Part shown: in pieces, positions 49,540 through 57,949 of the stretch
Numbering within the stretch: the stretch's first letter is position 1
How the letters are laid out: the number at the start of each line of letters is the position of its first letter
Source of the DNA: Flavobacteriales bacterium
GTDB lineage: Bacteria > Bacteroidota > Bacteroidia > Flavobacteriales > TMED113
Assembly (NCBI GenBank): GCA_002714185.1
Contig: PAWM01000003.1
Coordinates: forward strand, 1 to 64,000
Length of the DNA stretch: 64,000 nucleotides
Reading direction: 5' to 3'
Made by a program: the position numbers and the translations under genes
The notes under the pieces: model-generated
What the model saw: the letters and a program-made list of their open reading frames with translations, nothing else
Database searches by the model: none
Told to the model about the DNA's origin: nothing

Positions 49540-50526
49540 TTATTTATTTAAGTTATATTTTTTTTCTATTGAACCATCATTATAAAGCTCTAAATAGAAA
49601 GTTTTATTATCATCATCTCGTCCAAGAATATCAAAAAATTTAATTATTGATCTACTCTCATTCTCTTCATGTAATAGGCTATTACTTGGACAATAATTTC
49701 CATCTGGTGCTATTTGCGGTATTTTATAATCCGGGTTTGTAATAATAGCATGCATTAAAACATCTGTCGATTCAAATTCTTCTGGAGTACATAGCTCCCA
49801 CTCATTATATATCCCCGAACATATCATATTATTATCAAGAAGTCCCATGTTTACTACAATACACCAATAAAGATACTCCATTGCCATACATTCATAATCA
49901 CAAGTCCAATCATCATAATGATACCAACCCTCTTCAGGATACTGGCTCGGAATACTTAAAAACTGTCCTCCCCTAGCTACATCCATAGCATCTGACATTT
50001 CAGAAGAGTTAGGAGAAAGACCAAACACATCTGGATATATTTCTACATGACTACAAGCATTAATAGTATGAAGGATTTCTTCTACACTAGCATCATTTCC
50101 CCAAAAGCCTGGTGATGATGGATCAATTTCATTATTATATAAAACTGCACCTGCACAAAAATTATTATTATCCACTAAGTCCTCAAAACTATCAAACAAT
50201 ATATCTTCTGCATTTGACTCTTCATATGCAAATAACGGTATAATAGTATACAAACTCATTAATGCATTTTTAACATTTTCATCATCAATAATACCATCTT
50301 CATTGTTGTCTAGTAATTCCGCTGCTACAGCTGCTGCATGCAAAACCTTTTCATCTGAAATAGACTCTTCAGCATAAATATGTATACATTCAAGTACATT
50401 AACATATTTTTGAAATACACCAAGGCCATTTATGTTTAAATTGGGATTTTCCTCTATTTCAAAGCAAACACTATTTTGTCCAATAAAATATAATGGAAAT
50501 AACAATAATAATATGAATCTTATCAT
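49540..50526 (-). CDS. secreted EF-hand-like protein of unknown function with short C-terminal tail
   Basis: This 328-residue exported protein has a signal peptide (about 1-16, YFIG). Visible features are a calcium-loop-like DNNEDGIIDDE at 73-83, an EEILHTINACSHVEIYP stretch at 149-165, AMDVARGGQF at 180-189 and a Cys-rich DWTCDYECMAMEYLYW at 207-222. I do not assign an enzyme: EEILH resembles a metallohydrolase helix but is not an HExxH. The last 32 residues (FFDILGR, then YLELYNDGSIEKKY) match tails on the trypsin and carboxypeptidase encoded nearby and probably act as a type IX sorting signal. It follows the small membrane protein gene by one base. Confidence 0.65.
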   Translation of the reverse strand: MIRFILLLLFPLYFIGQNSVCFEIEENPNLNINGLGVFQKYVNVLECIHIYAEESISDEKVLHAAAVAAELLDNNEDGIIDDENVKNALMSLYTIIPLFAYEESNAEDILFDSFEDLVDNNNFCAGAVLYNNEIDPSSPGFWGNDASVEEILHTINACSHVEIYPDVFGLSPNSSEMSDAMDVARGGQFLSIPSQYPEEGWYHYDDWTCDYECMAMEYLYWCIVVNMGLLDNNMICSGIYNEWELCTPEEFESTDVLMHAIITNPDYKIPQIAPDGNYCPSNSLLHEENESRSIIKFFDILGRDDDNKTFYLELYNDGSIEKKYNLNK

Positions 50527-50527
50527 A

Positions 50528-50917
50528 TTATTTATTTTGAGATCGATAGCTATCTAAAATACCAAAACTTACAAATAATATAACAATCGTAACTAAAGGT
50601 AATATCATCCACCAACTTGTATTTTCTCCTGCATTATAACCTCCAAGCAATGGAATAACAATACATATAGCAAACAAAGCCATAAGAAAAAATTGCTGCT
50701 TTCGCTCAACAACCTTTACTACCATATCAGCATTTTCAGATCTTACTAGTCTTTTTATTGCATCTTGCATATCCACACCATAAGCAGGATGCTTACTAAT
50801 ACTACCATCCACATCTTGAATGGTAATCATATATTTAAAATAGCCTGGATTAGACACTGATTCTTCAACTAATTTACAATCAATTGCTTTTCTTCTATTT
50901 TTTTTTGAAGATTCCAT
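50528..50917 (-). CDS. small membrane protein with two transmembrane segments
   Basis: This 129-residue protein has an N-terminal cytoplasmic-type domain of about 72 residues (KAIDCKLVEESVSNPGYFKYMI, VDMQDAIKRLVRSEN), then two hydrophobic segments (about 75-92 and 101-119) and a short basic tail. There is no signal peptide. I do not recognise the family. It is followed after one base by the EF-hand-like secreted protein gene, so the two are probably co-transcribed. A TATCTTTG at 50934-50941 on the minus strand could be its -7 element. Confidence 0.6.
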   Translation of the reverse strand: MESSKKNRRKAIDCKLVEESVSNPGYFKYMITIQDVDGSISKHPAYGVDMQDAIKRLVRSENADMVVKVVERKQQFFLMALFAICIVIPLLGGYNAGENTSWWMILPLVTIVILFVSFGILDSYRSQNK

Positions 50918-50948
50918 AATGATAATTTTAACACAAAGATATTAAAAA

Positions 50949-52223
50949 TTAAAATTGATATACTTGTTTTATCGTTCCGTCATTATAAATATAAAATAAT
51001 AGCTCTGATGCATTTTGATTACTGACTGTTCTACCATAAATATCAACTACTGAAATCAAATTACCATTATTCAGTAATTCGCTGATATCCAAACCATCAT
51101 CTAAATCACAAGCATCTCCTTCACCATCACCGTCCGTATCAATTTGATTAGGGTTATAAGTTGAATAGCAATTATCACATGCATTTCCTACACCATCATT
51201 ATCACTATCAGACTGACTAGTATTAGTATCATAAGGACAATTATCTTCTTCATCGCATAATGAGTCACTATCAGAATTATTTACACAATCTCCATCACAA
51301 TCAAATAATGGATTAAGTGCATAAATACAACCCGTATTAACTTCTGCAGAAGAATCATAGTTACATGCATCTTCATCTGTACACCCTGGATTTTCAATTG
51401 ATGAATCACATGCTGTACTTATATTAGCATCAATACAACCATCAGTATTATTATTAATCCAATTAATATAATTCGAAACTTTAGTATATACTCCTGGATA
51501 GCCTGGTTCTGCACATCCTTGACCCCAACTAGTAATTCCAATTAATAACCAGTGAGTATTCTCTATATTTCTAACTACAACAGGACCTCCACTATCTCCT
51601 TGACAGGAATCCATACCACCGTCAACAGCACCGGCTAAAAACATAGTATTAGAATTAATTCCATTATAATCTACATCTGGATCATTAATAGCTACAATAG
51701 GAACTTCTATATATTGTAAAGAAGTTGAGTTTGTTGTTCCTTCAGTATCACCCCAACCAGTAATAGTTGTAGTTACACCAATATCTTGTGCACCAGCTGA
51801 TACTTGATCAGAACATATAATTGAAATAGGCTGCACATTATCATCAAATATAATTGGTTGTTTTAATCTTAATAATGCAATATCATTACTCATACTCCAA
51901 TTAAAGCCATTATGAGAAATAACTTCTTCAACTTCATATTCCTCACCACCTGAACCAAACAAACCCGCATATGAACTACTGCTTCCAACACCTACTGTTA
52001 TATTTTCAGCATCAATAACCTGATTACCTTCTTCAACACAATGTGCCGCTGTTATAACCCAATATTGATGTATTACCGATGCACCACAAAGATATCCGTC
52101 AGCATATATTGCTGCTTGCCAGGGATATTCAGAAATATCACAATCTTCACCCCCAACAATTTCAGTTTGAGAGTATAATTGAATGGATAGTATAATTGTT
52201 ATACAGAATAATAAATTTTTCAT
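50949..52223 (-). CDS. secreted trypsin-like serine protease (S1A) with TSP3 repeats and short sorting tail
   Basis: With the ATG at 52223 the protein has 424 residues and a clean signal peptide (about 1-18). The mature protease would start at IVGG (22-25). The triad is His61 (TAAHC), Asp114 (DIALL) and Ser211 (GDSGGP), with Asp205 in the position that gives trypsin its Arg/Lys preference. The residue before IVGG is Glu, not Arg/Lys. After the protease domain comes [20 protein letters not shown], then thrombospondin type 3-like repeats ([26 protein letters not shown]). The last 35 residues (VVDIYGR, then [13 protein letters not shown]) match tails of the neighbouring genes. It should be exported by Sec and type IX secretion. 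Confidence 0.92.
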   Translation of the reverse strand: MKNLLFCITIILSIQLYSQTEIVGGEDCDISEYPWQAAIYADGYLCGASVIHQYWVITAAHCVEEGNQVIDAENITVGVGSSSSYAGLFGSGGEEYEVEEVISHNGFNWSMSNDIALLRLKQPIIFDDNVQPISIICSDQVSAGAQDIGVTTTITGWGDTEGTTNSTSLQYIEVPIVAINDPDVDYNGINSNTMFLAGAVDGGMDSCQGDSGGPVVVRNIENTHWLLIGITSWGQGCAEPGYPGVYTKVSNYINWINNNTDGCIDANISTACDSSIENPGCTDEDACNYDSSAEVNTGCIYALNPLFDCDGDCVNNSDSDSLCDEEDNCPYDTNTSQSDSDNDGVGNACDNCYSTYNPNQIDTDGDGEGDACDLDDGLDISELLNNGNLISVVDIYGRTVSNQNASELLFYIYNDGTIKQVYQF

Positions 52224-52273
52224 AGTTTTTATTTTTGCAAAGATACTGATAAAATCAGTAATCCTTATTTTTT

Positions 52274-52281
52274 TATATTTG
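52274..52281 (+). promoter_or_regulatory. candidate -7 element for the Rieske oxygenase gene
   Basis: TATATTTG lies 24 bases before the GTG start at 52306. The -33 TTG is not found at the usual spacing. Confidence 0.35.
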
Positions 52282-52305
52282 TGAAACAAAAATAATTCTT
52301 TATTT

Positions 52306-53394
52306 GTGTCTACAGTAAATCTAAATATAAATAAATCAAAAACTATTCCTTCTGAATATTATTATTCAAAAAAAAAATTTGAAATAATAAAAAATAGAAT
52401 TTTTAACACTCATTGGCAATTAATTTGCGATGAAAAACAATTACAAAACCATGGAGATGTTTTTCCATATATTTTTATGGACAATTTTATCGAAGAACCA
52501 CTCTTATTAATTAATAATAACAATAAGATATATTCGTTAACCAATGTCTGTACACATAGAGGAAATATTCTAGTAGAAAATAAATGTAATGTGAAGAATG
52601 GTATTAGATGTAGATACCATGGAAGAAAATTTAAATTGTGTGGTCAATTTCAATTTATGCCAAAATGTGAAGATATTGAGAATTTTCCATCTGAGTCTGA
52701 TAACTTAAAAAGTATTTCATGTGAAAAATGGAAACAATTTTATTTTACATCACTAAATCCAAAATTCAATTTTAGGCAACTAACACAAGACATGGATAAT
52801 CGAATTGGATGGATGCCAATTGAAAAATTTAGATTTTCAAAAAAACACTCAAAAGAATATACGGTGAATGCTAACTGGGCTTTATATTGTGATAATTATT
52901 TAGAAGGGTTTCATATTCCTTTTGTACATGAAGGACTTAGTGAAAATCTCAATTATGCAGAATACAATACTGAGTTATTTAAATACTCGAATCTTCAAAT
53001 CGGCATTGGCAAGAAAGATGATATATGCTTTGAAATACCAAAAAACTCTATTGATTATGGTAAGAAAATAGCAGCATATTATTTTTGGTTATTTCCAAAT
53101 ATGATGTTTAATTTTTATCCCTGGGGACTCTCTATTAATATTGTTATACCAATAAATCCTGAAAAAACAAAAGTTAAATTTTTAAGCTATATATGGGATG
53201 AATCTAAATTAAATACAGGTGCAGGTGCTGAAATTGATAAAGTAGAACAAGAAGATGAAGAAATTGTAGAGCAAGTGCAAAGAGGTGTGAAGTCAAGATT
53301 CTATGACAGAGGTCATTTTTCTCCTAGTATGGAAAAAGGTGTGCACCATTTCCATCTATTATTATCAAAATTTATAGATGCTAATTCTGAATAG
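52306..53394 (+). CDS. Rieske aromatic ring-hydroxylating oxygenase, alpha subunit type
   Basis: This 362-residue cytoplasmic oxygenase has Rieske 2Fe-2S ligands Cys82-x-His84 and Cys102-x2-His105. The catalytic iron site lies in [13 protein letters not shown], with His203 and His208. No reductase or ferredoxin gene is beside it, so electrons must come from a shared partner. Possible substrates for this branch include aromatic acids, choline-like quaternary amines or other small molecules; sequence alone does not decide. It starts with GTG, as no ATG precedes the Rieske domain. The 3' end overlaps the convergent lipoprotein gene by 14 bases. Confidence 0.88.
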   Translation: MSTVNLNINKSKTIPSEYYYSKKKFEIIKNRIFNTHWQLICDEKQLQNHGDVFPYIFMDNFIEEPLLLINNNNKIYSLTNVCTHRGNILVENKCNVKNGIRCRYHGRKFKLCGQFQFMPKCEDIENFPSESDNLKSISCEKWKQFYFTSLNPKFNFRQLTQDMDNRIGWMPIEKFRFSKKHSKEYTVNANWALYCDNYLEGFHIPFVHEGLSENLNYAEYNTELFKYSNLQIGIGKKDDICFEIPKNSIDYGKKIAAYYFWLFPNMMFNFYPWGLSINIVIPINPEKTKVKFLSYIWDESKLNTGAGAEIDKVEQEDEEIVEQVQRGVKSRFYDRGHFSPSMEKGVHHFHLLLSKFIDANSE

Positions 53395-54070
53395 CATAAC
53401 TTATAATAGTTGGCCATCCATCAAACATTTCAAGTTTAATCCAACCATATTTATTGTTTTTTTTAATACCTATATAAAAAATTCCATTTGCTCCATACCA
53501 ATTTCCGTATGGCATCGAAGCAGGGTTTTCATAAAACATTCTAATAAATGAATTGCTACCCGAATACCAATTAGTAGATCCATCTATTCCTTCATTAAAG
53601 TCTAGTCTACTCACAACATCTAAATTAGCTACAAAACCCATACCACCATAAAAAGTCTCAGTATAATACAAAACTTCAAAATTATTCAATGTAGTTACTG
53701 TACAATGATTGAAAATTAATGGATACTCATTTAGGTTTTCTTCATTATATCCACCTATATCAAACTTTATATCATTATTTCCATCTAAATCAATGTCTAT
53801 AGACCCTTCGCCTGAAAAATAAAGATTTTCAATATCCCAGACCATTTCTATTTCTAGGGGTAGGGGTAATTCATAATAAATAAATGTATCATCATAAACC
53901 CCTGCAAAAACTGAAACTATACATTCACACATTTCACAACTGTTTTCATCTAATACATAACCATTTTCACAATATAAAGTACATAGAACACCTTCACAAG
54001 GATCTTCATTTTCTGTATCACAAGAAAATAACCATAAAGAAATAAACGCTAATGTAAATATCTGTTTCAA
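53381..54070 (-). CDS. Cys-rich lipoprotein of unknown function
   Basis: This 229-residue protein has a lipobox ending FSC (Cys17). A Cys-rich segment follows at about 25-51 (CEGVLCTLYCENGYVLDENSCEMCEC), whose spacing recalls antistasin-like or EGF-like disulfide motifs. The rest is beta-rich and aromatic (GNWYGANGIFYIGIKKNNKYGWIKL). An antistasin-like fold would suggest protease inhibition, and the gene lies between a trypsin and a carboxypeptidase gene. That link is only suggestive. It begins two bases after the carboxypeptidase stop, so the two are co-transcribed. Confidence 0.6.
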   Translation of the reverse strand: MKQIFTLAFISLWLFSCDTENEDPCEGVLCTLYCENGYVLDENSCEMCECIVSVFAGVYDDTFIYYELPLPLEIEMVWDIENLYFSGEGSIDIDLDGNNDIKFDIGGYNEENLNEYPLIFNHCTVTTLNNFEVLYYTETFYGGMGFVANLDVVSRLDFNEGIDGSTNWYSGSNSFIRMFYENPASMPYGNWYGANGIFYIGIKKNNKYGWIKLEMFDGWPTIISYAIQN

Positions 54071-54072
54071 AA

Positions 54073-55659
54073 TTATTGTGTAAATATTTTTTCTACTGTT
54101 CCATCATTATAAATAATTATCGTAAAACCAGGAGACAAAGTTTCACGACCAAGAATATCTATTTTTTTACTAATAAATTTAGAATCCTGTGAAGATTCAA
54201 GCGACACTGGATATACACAAGAACCATCATCTATAAAACCAAGAGGCAAACTATATGATAATAAAGTATATGCACCATTACTTTGTGGGGGATTATAAAA
54301 ATCAACATTATAAAGACACCCCATATTTCCCTCTGGAGTATTACAATAGTAATTATCAGCCGATGGGTCTGAGCAACCTGTCATCAATTCACAATTATCA
54401 TAATATGCCCACTTAATCATTTCTAAAACACCATTATAAAACTCTTCACAAGTAGGTTCAATTTCCTCTTCATCGTTATTAAAAGCCTCTAAGCCATTAA
54501 AACTTGAGTCATAATAATATAAGCTCGCTGGTCTTAACTCATATAAAAAAGAAAGGGCAGGAAAAGAACTATATACCCAATCTACCATCCCTCCGCTTAT
54601 AAAATATAATAGATTATTAACACTACCAGTTCCAAATATATATGGATAATTATTTGTATTACTAACAGCTGACTGCATTTGTGTTCCTAAACAATAAATT
54701 TCATCATTATCATCCGTAATTTCATCAGAAGAAGACCATGGCCCTACAATTAATGAACTATAATTATGTACATCAATATGACTAACAAGATTAGGTATAG
54801 AAGATATGTATTGACTTAAGTGAAATGTCTCAGGTGCAGAAAAAGGAGAGTCTCCAACATACACATAACTACACGGATCTTCGCTTGTACTTTCATCCCC
54901 ATTCCAATCATAATCCCAATTTCTATTTAGGTCTGTACCAATACAATCATTACTCGAATTAATTTGTCTATTTTTTCTCCACCATCTATCTTTTTCCCAA
55001 GTATAAACATACCCATCAGGATTCACAACAGGCACTATCAATACATCGACATAATCTAAAAAAAGATTTATTTCATCATTTACTTCATATTCTTGTAAAA
55101 GTTTCTCAATCAAATAAACTGTAGCCATTGGTGTAATCCATTCGCGAGCATGCTGACAGCCATTGATCAGAATTGATGGTTTGTTATCTATATCATTATT
55201 AGAACTTATTTTAACTGCTGTAATATCCCTACCTTCATAAGATTGACCGATAATAATTTTTTCGGCAAGATAACTTTTGTTTACAAGATTATTTATTTTA
55301 TTCTCAATTTGAGAAAAATCTCTATAAGTAGTATACCAATCCACACTTCTTTCACTCTGTTTATTCTGAATTTTATTCATTTCAGATTCAATCATTAACT
55401 TAACATTATTATTGATAATAGAAAAGGAGATATCTTCCTCTTTCAACCAATTTAGTAAACTGTCATCAACAATTAATTCAGACTGTAACAAAGAACCCCT
55501 GCAAGAAAAGGGAACAATATTGAATTGCAACAAGGAATCTATGATTTGTTCATTTTGACTATTTATGCTAATAAGTTTCTTTCCAATATATGGATCACTA
55601 TTACATTGCGAATATAAAAGATGAGAAATAACAAAAAGTCCAAACAACAATTTTTTCAT
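54073..55659 (-). CDS. secreted M14 family zinc carboxypeptidase with short sorting tail
   Basis: With the ATG at 55659 the protein has 528 residues and a signal peptide (about 1-18). A propeptide-like region covers about 20-105. The M14 domain shows zinc ligands His170 and Glu173 (NGCQHAREWI) and His298 (DVHNYS), the substrate-binding TDLNRNW near 242-248, and catalytic Glu374 (FLYELRP). After the domain comes a GCSDPSADNYYC-type cassette ending DDGSCVYP. The last 32 residues (KIDILGR, then IIIYNDGTVEKIF) match the tails of the two other secreted proteins nearby. It should be a type IX-secreted exopeptidase. The upstream redoxin gene abuts it. Confidence 0.92.
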   Translation of the reverse strand: MKKLLFGLFVISHLLYSQCNSDPYIGKKLISINSQNEQIIDSLLQFNIVPFSCRGSLLQSELIVDDSLLNWLKEEDISFSIINNNVKLMIESEMNKIQNKQSERSVDWYTTYRDFSQIENKINNLVNKSYLAEKIIIGQSYEGRDITAVKISSNNDIDNKPSILINGCQHAREWITPMATVYLIEKLLQEYEVNDEINLFLDYVDVLIVPVVNPDGYVYTWEKDRWWRKNRQINSSNDCIGTDLNRNWDYDWNGDESTSEDPCSYVYVGDSPFSAPETFHLSQYISSIPNLVSHIDVHNYSSLIVGPWSSSDEITDDNDEIYCLGTQMQSAVSNTNNYPYIFGTGSVNNLLYFISGGMVDWVYSSFPALSFLYELRPASLYYYDSSFNGLEAFNNDEEEIEPTCEEFYNGVLEMIKWAYYDNCELMTGCSDPSADNYYCNTPEGNMGCLYNVDFYNPPQSNGAYTLLSYSLPLGFIDDGSCVYPVSLESSQDSKFISKKIDILGRETLSPGFTIIIYNDGTVEKIFTQ

Positions 55660-55660
55660 A

Positions 55661-56215
55661 TTATTTCCATTTAATATTACATCCAACTGACGGTTTTTGA
55701 AAGTTATTAATTTCCTTTCCAATAAGTAAATTATCTAAAACTAGTCTTAAATCTTGTCCGGTAACTGGAATTAAATTACCAGGTCGAGAATCATCCATTT
55801 GGCCACGATAAACACATTCCATATTTTTATTAAAAATACTAAAATCAGGTGTACATGCTGCTTTATAAGCTTTAGCTACATTCTGTGTTTCATCAAATAA
55901 ATAGGGAAATGGAATAACATTATCATTGACCAAATCAATCATTTTTTCAGGAGAATCATCAGGATAATTTATTTCATCATTAGAATTAATAGCAATTATA
56001 GAGACATTTTTAGCTAGATATTCATTAGACAATTGAATTAAACCATCCAATACATGAATCACATAAGGACAATGATTACACATAAAAATAATTAATGTTG
56101 CTTTATCAGACTTTAATTCATCTAATGATTGATTGATATTTAATACTGGATTAAATAACTTAAAAGATGGTGCTTTAAAGCCAAGAGGGATTTGTGTAGT
56201 CGGAGTTAATACCAT
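55661..56215 (-). CDS. thioredoxin-fold redoxin family protein
   Basis: This 184-residue protein belongs to the AhpC/TSA-redoxin-like group often labelled peroxiredoxin-like. The active-site pair Cys46 and Cys49 is in FMCNHCPYV. The flanking LGFKAPSFKL, INSNDEINYPDDSPEKM and YLFDETQNVAKAY are family hallmarks. There is no signal peptide, so it is cytoplasmic. The reductase partner and the natural substrate are unknown. It lies one base upstream of the carboxypeptidase ATG. Confidence 0.88.
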   Translation of the reverse strand: MVLTPTTQIPLGFKAPSFKLFNPVLNINQSLDELKSDKATLIIFMCNHCPYVIHVLDGLIQLSNEYLAKNVSIIAINSNDEINYPDDSPEKMIDLVNDNVIPFPYLFDETQNVAKAYKAACTPDFSIFNKNMECVYRGQMDDSRPGNLIPVTGQDLRLVLDNLLIGKEINNFQKPSVGCNIKWK

Positions 56216-56281
56216 ATCAATATTTTTTATTTAAGATAATTTATAATTTAAGTATATATTTTTATTTATTAAAATTTAGTT

Positions 56282-56296
56282 TGGCACAAGATTTGT
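56282..56296 (+). promoter_or_regulatory. candidate sigma-54 promoter for the Trp-rich protein pair
   Basis: TGGCACA-AGAT-TTGT closely follows the sigma-54 consensus TGGCACG-N4-TTGC, with the GG and the -12 G exactly ten bases apart. The deviations are A for G after CAC and T for C at -12. It lies about 50 bases before the ATG at 56346, and no TAnnTTTG element is present there. rpoN is encoded at the right edge of the window. Confidence 0.45.
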
Positions 56297-56345
56297 TTTA
56301 TACCACACATATTGAAAATTATTGTTTAATCAAAATTTATATAGT

Positions 56346-56684
56346 ATGAAAAATTTTAACCAAATCGTAGCTATAGGAATAATAGTACTATGCTCAATGT
56401 CTATCTCAAATGCACAAAATAAAGGACCAATTTTGGCTGAAAAATTAGAAGCACCTGAAGAAATTGTTAAACAAACTTTACAAAAAAGAGCACTTATTTG
56501 GATTGATGGGCAATGGAAAGTTGAAAATGGAAAATACATCTGGCTAAGTGGTCATTGGGAAAATAAAAAAATTGGATACGTTTTTATTGATGGTCAATGG
56601 ACTAAAAATTCGAAAGGATGGGTATGGAGTGAAGGTTATTGGAAAAAAATTGATATCAATAAATGGATTAATTTATATGCCTAA
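56346..56684 (+). CDS. small secreted protein with WxxGxW repeats
   Basis: From the ATG at 56346 the product has 112 residues with a signal peptide (about 1-23, SNAQ). The mature part contains repeated aromatic units: IDGQWKVENGKYIWLSGHW, IDGQWTKNSKGWVWSEGYW, each with Trp-x-x-Gly-x-Trp spacing. Such YxWxxGxW repeats occur in small periplasmic or outer membrane proteins of many phyla; their function is unknown. It is paired with a similar gene at 56709 and preceded by a sigma-54-like promoter. Confidence 0.75.
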   Translation: MKNFNQIVAIGIIVLCSMSISNAQNKGPILAEKLEAPEEIVKQTLQKRALIWIDGQWKVENGKYIWLSGHWENKKIGYVFIDGQWTKNSKGWVWSEGYWKKIDINKWINLYA

Positions 56685-56708
56685 AATACTAACTTTTAAA
56701 ATTATATT

Positions 56709-56987
56709 ATGAGAAATTATTACTTAATTATAGCTGTGTTTTTATTTTTAAACAATTGTGTATTTAGCCAATCTAATAAATATACTGACGATTCAAAGAA
56801 TTATTCAAAAAATAAAATTGTTCAAAAAATAAATACACCTACAAAATCTTGGATGAATGGATACTGGATGATTAATAACTATGGTGAGAGAGTTTGGAAA
56901 AAAGGTTATTGGCACATTGAGCAGAAAACATTCCAAGAAAAATCTAAACTTCTTATGAAGAAGTTAAATGAGAAAAATAAAGTTTAA
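56709..56987 (+). CDS. small secreted protein with WxxGxW motif (paralogue of upstream gene)
   Basis: This 92-residue product has a signal peptide (about 1-20, VFSQ). A single aromatic unit, SWMNGYWMINNYGERVWKKGYW at about 53-74, resembles the repeats of the preceding gene. A Lys-rich C-terminus follows. The gap to the upstream gene is 24 bases and a strong terminator follows, so the two form one short transcript. Confidence 0.7.
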   Translation: MRNYYLIIAVFLFLNNCVFSQSNKYTDDSKNYSKNKIVQKINTPTKSWMNGYWMINNYGERVWKKGYWHIEQKTFQEKSKLLMKKLNEKNKV

Positions 56988-57018
56988 TTTTTTTATGTTA
57001 ATTAACTTTCATTAAGTT

Positions 57019-57056
57019 ATTAAAAAAGCAAGTTAATATATACTTGCTTTTTTAAT
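57019..57056 (+). terminator. strong hairpin terminator after the Trp-rich pair
   Basis: A perfect 15-base-pair stem (57019-57033 with 57042-57056) around the loop TAATATAT has a GCAAGT/ACTTGC core and A/T runs on both sides. It lies between the second Trp-rich gene and the YwaF-like gene. Confidence 0.85.
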
Positions 57057-57075
57057 AATTTACTAACTTTATTTT

Positions 57076-57786
57076 ATGATAAAGCATGAAATTATTGAAC
57101 CTTTTTCTTCTGAATGGTGGCTTTACAATATAGTAACAATTCTAGTTATTCTTGGTATTATTTATGCTGGTAAGCTATTTTCTGACAAAAAGAAAAAACA
57201 TCTCTCAATAATACTCGCAGGTATCTTTATTTTTGAATTTATATTTATAGAATTTTACAATACATACAACGATATATGGACTATTCAAGATTCCTTACCT
57301 CTACATTTATGTTCTTTAATGTGGTTTGTGAGTATTTATTTTTTTATAACTAAAAGTCAATCTGCATTTGAAATGATGTTATTTATTGGAATGCCAGGCG
57401 GAGTTCACTCTCTTTTAACTCCTGAGCTAACACACGGAAATGCTTTATTACAAAAAATTGATTTTTTCATCGGGCATGGAGGATTAGTTTTAGTTCCATT
57501 TTATGCTATAATTGTGTTAAAAATGTGGCCTAGACAACATTCTTGGTGGAAATCATTCCTGAAACTACAAGTTTTAGTGCTAATTGCAGCTATTTTTAAT
57601 TATTTGTTTAAATCAAACTATATGTACCTAGCCCATCCTCCTATTGCTAGTAATCCATTAATTCCGCCAGATGAAGTAATAATGGGACAATGGCCATACT
57701 ATATTTTGATTTTTGAATCATTAGTGCTAATTCATGCCGCACTAATTTACATCCCATTTTTCTATAAGTCAAGAAGGGAAAATTAA
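57076..57786 (+). CDS. YwaF/TMEM164-like integral membrane protein (TIGR02206 type)
   Basis: This 236-residue membrane protein has about six or seven hydrophobic segments. Family features are the conserved HLCSL block (about 76-80) after a TIQDSLPL turn, MPGGVHSLLTPEL near 112, and the FFIGHGGLVLVP block near 130. The family is of unknown function; eukaryotic TMEM164 relatives act in lipid remodelling, which cannot be transferred here. The 3' end overlaps the convergent CDGSH gene by 18 bases. Confidence 0.8.
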   Translation: MIKHEIIEPFSSEWWLYNIVTILVILGIIYAGKLFSDKKKKHLSIILAGIFIFEFIFIEFYNTYNDIWTIQDSLPLHLCSLMWFVSIYFFITKSQSAFEMMLFIGMPGGVHSLLTPELTHGNALLQKIDFFIGHGGLVLVPFYAIIVLKMWPRQHSWWKSFLKLQVLVLIAAIFNYLFKSNYMYLAHPPIASNPLIPPDEVIMGQWPYYILIFESLVLIHAALIYIPFFYKSRREN

Positions 57787-57945
57787 ATTATTATCTTCAT
57801 CAAGAATTATTTTAATAGACCGATAATTTGTTTTATTTATTGAATTATATTCTCGATGAGCACCATCACAAAAAGGAAGTTTAGTGCTTTGATTACATGT
57901 ACATAGTGAATACTTCTTGTTCTTTTCCAAAATAATTTTTTTCAT
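57769..57945 (-). CDS. CDGSH-type 2Fe-2S protein (mitoNEET-like)
   Basis: This 58-residue gene is easily missed because of its length. The ligands are Cys15, Cys17 and Cys26 and His30 in the pattern CTC-x8-CDGAH, matching the CDGSH iron-sulfur domain that binds a labile 2Fe-2S cluster. There is no signal peptide or membrane anchor. It starts four bases after the stop of the upstream SH3-domain gene, and ends overlapping the convergent YwaF-like gene by 18 bases. Single-domain CDGSH proteins occur in Bacteroidota; their roles in redox sensing or cluster transfer are poorly defined. Confidence 0.85.
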   Translation of the reverse strand: MKKIILEKNKKYSLCTCNQSTKLPFCDGAHREYNSINKTNYRSIKIILDEDNNLIFPS

Positions 57946-57949
57946 AACA

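Noticed and set aside
55660-55722. Upstream start for the M14 carboxypeptidase
   Set aside because: It overlaps the redoxin gene end, and the ATG at 55659 begins a proper signal peptide.
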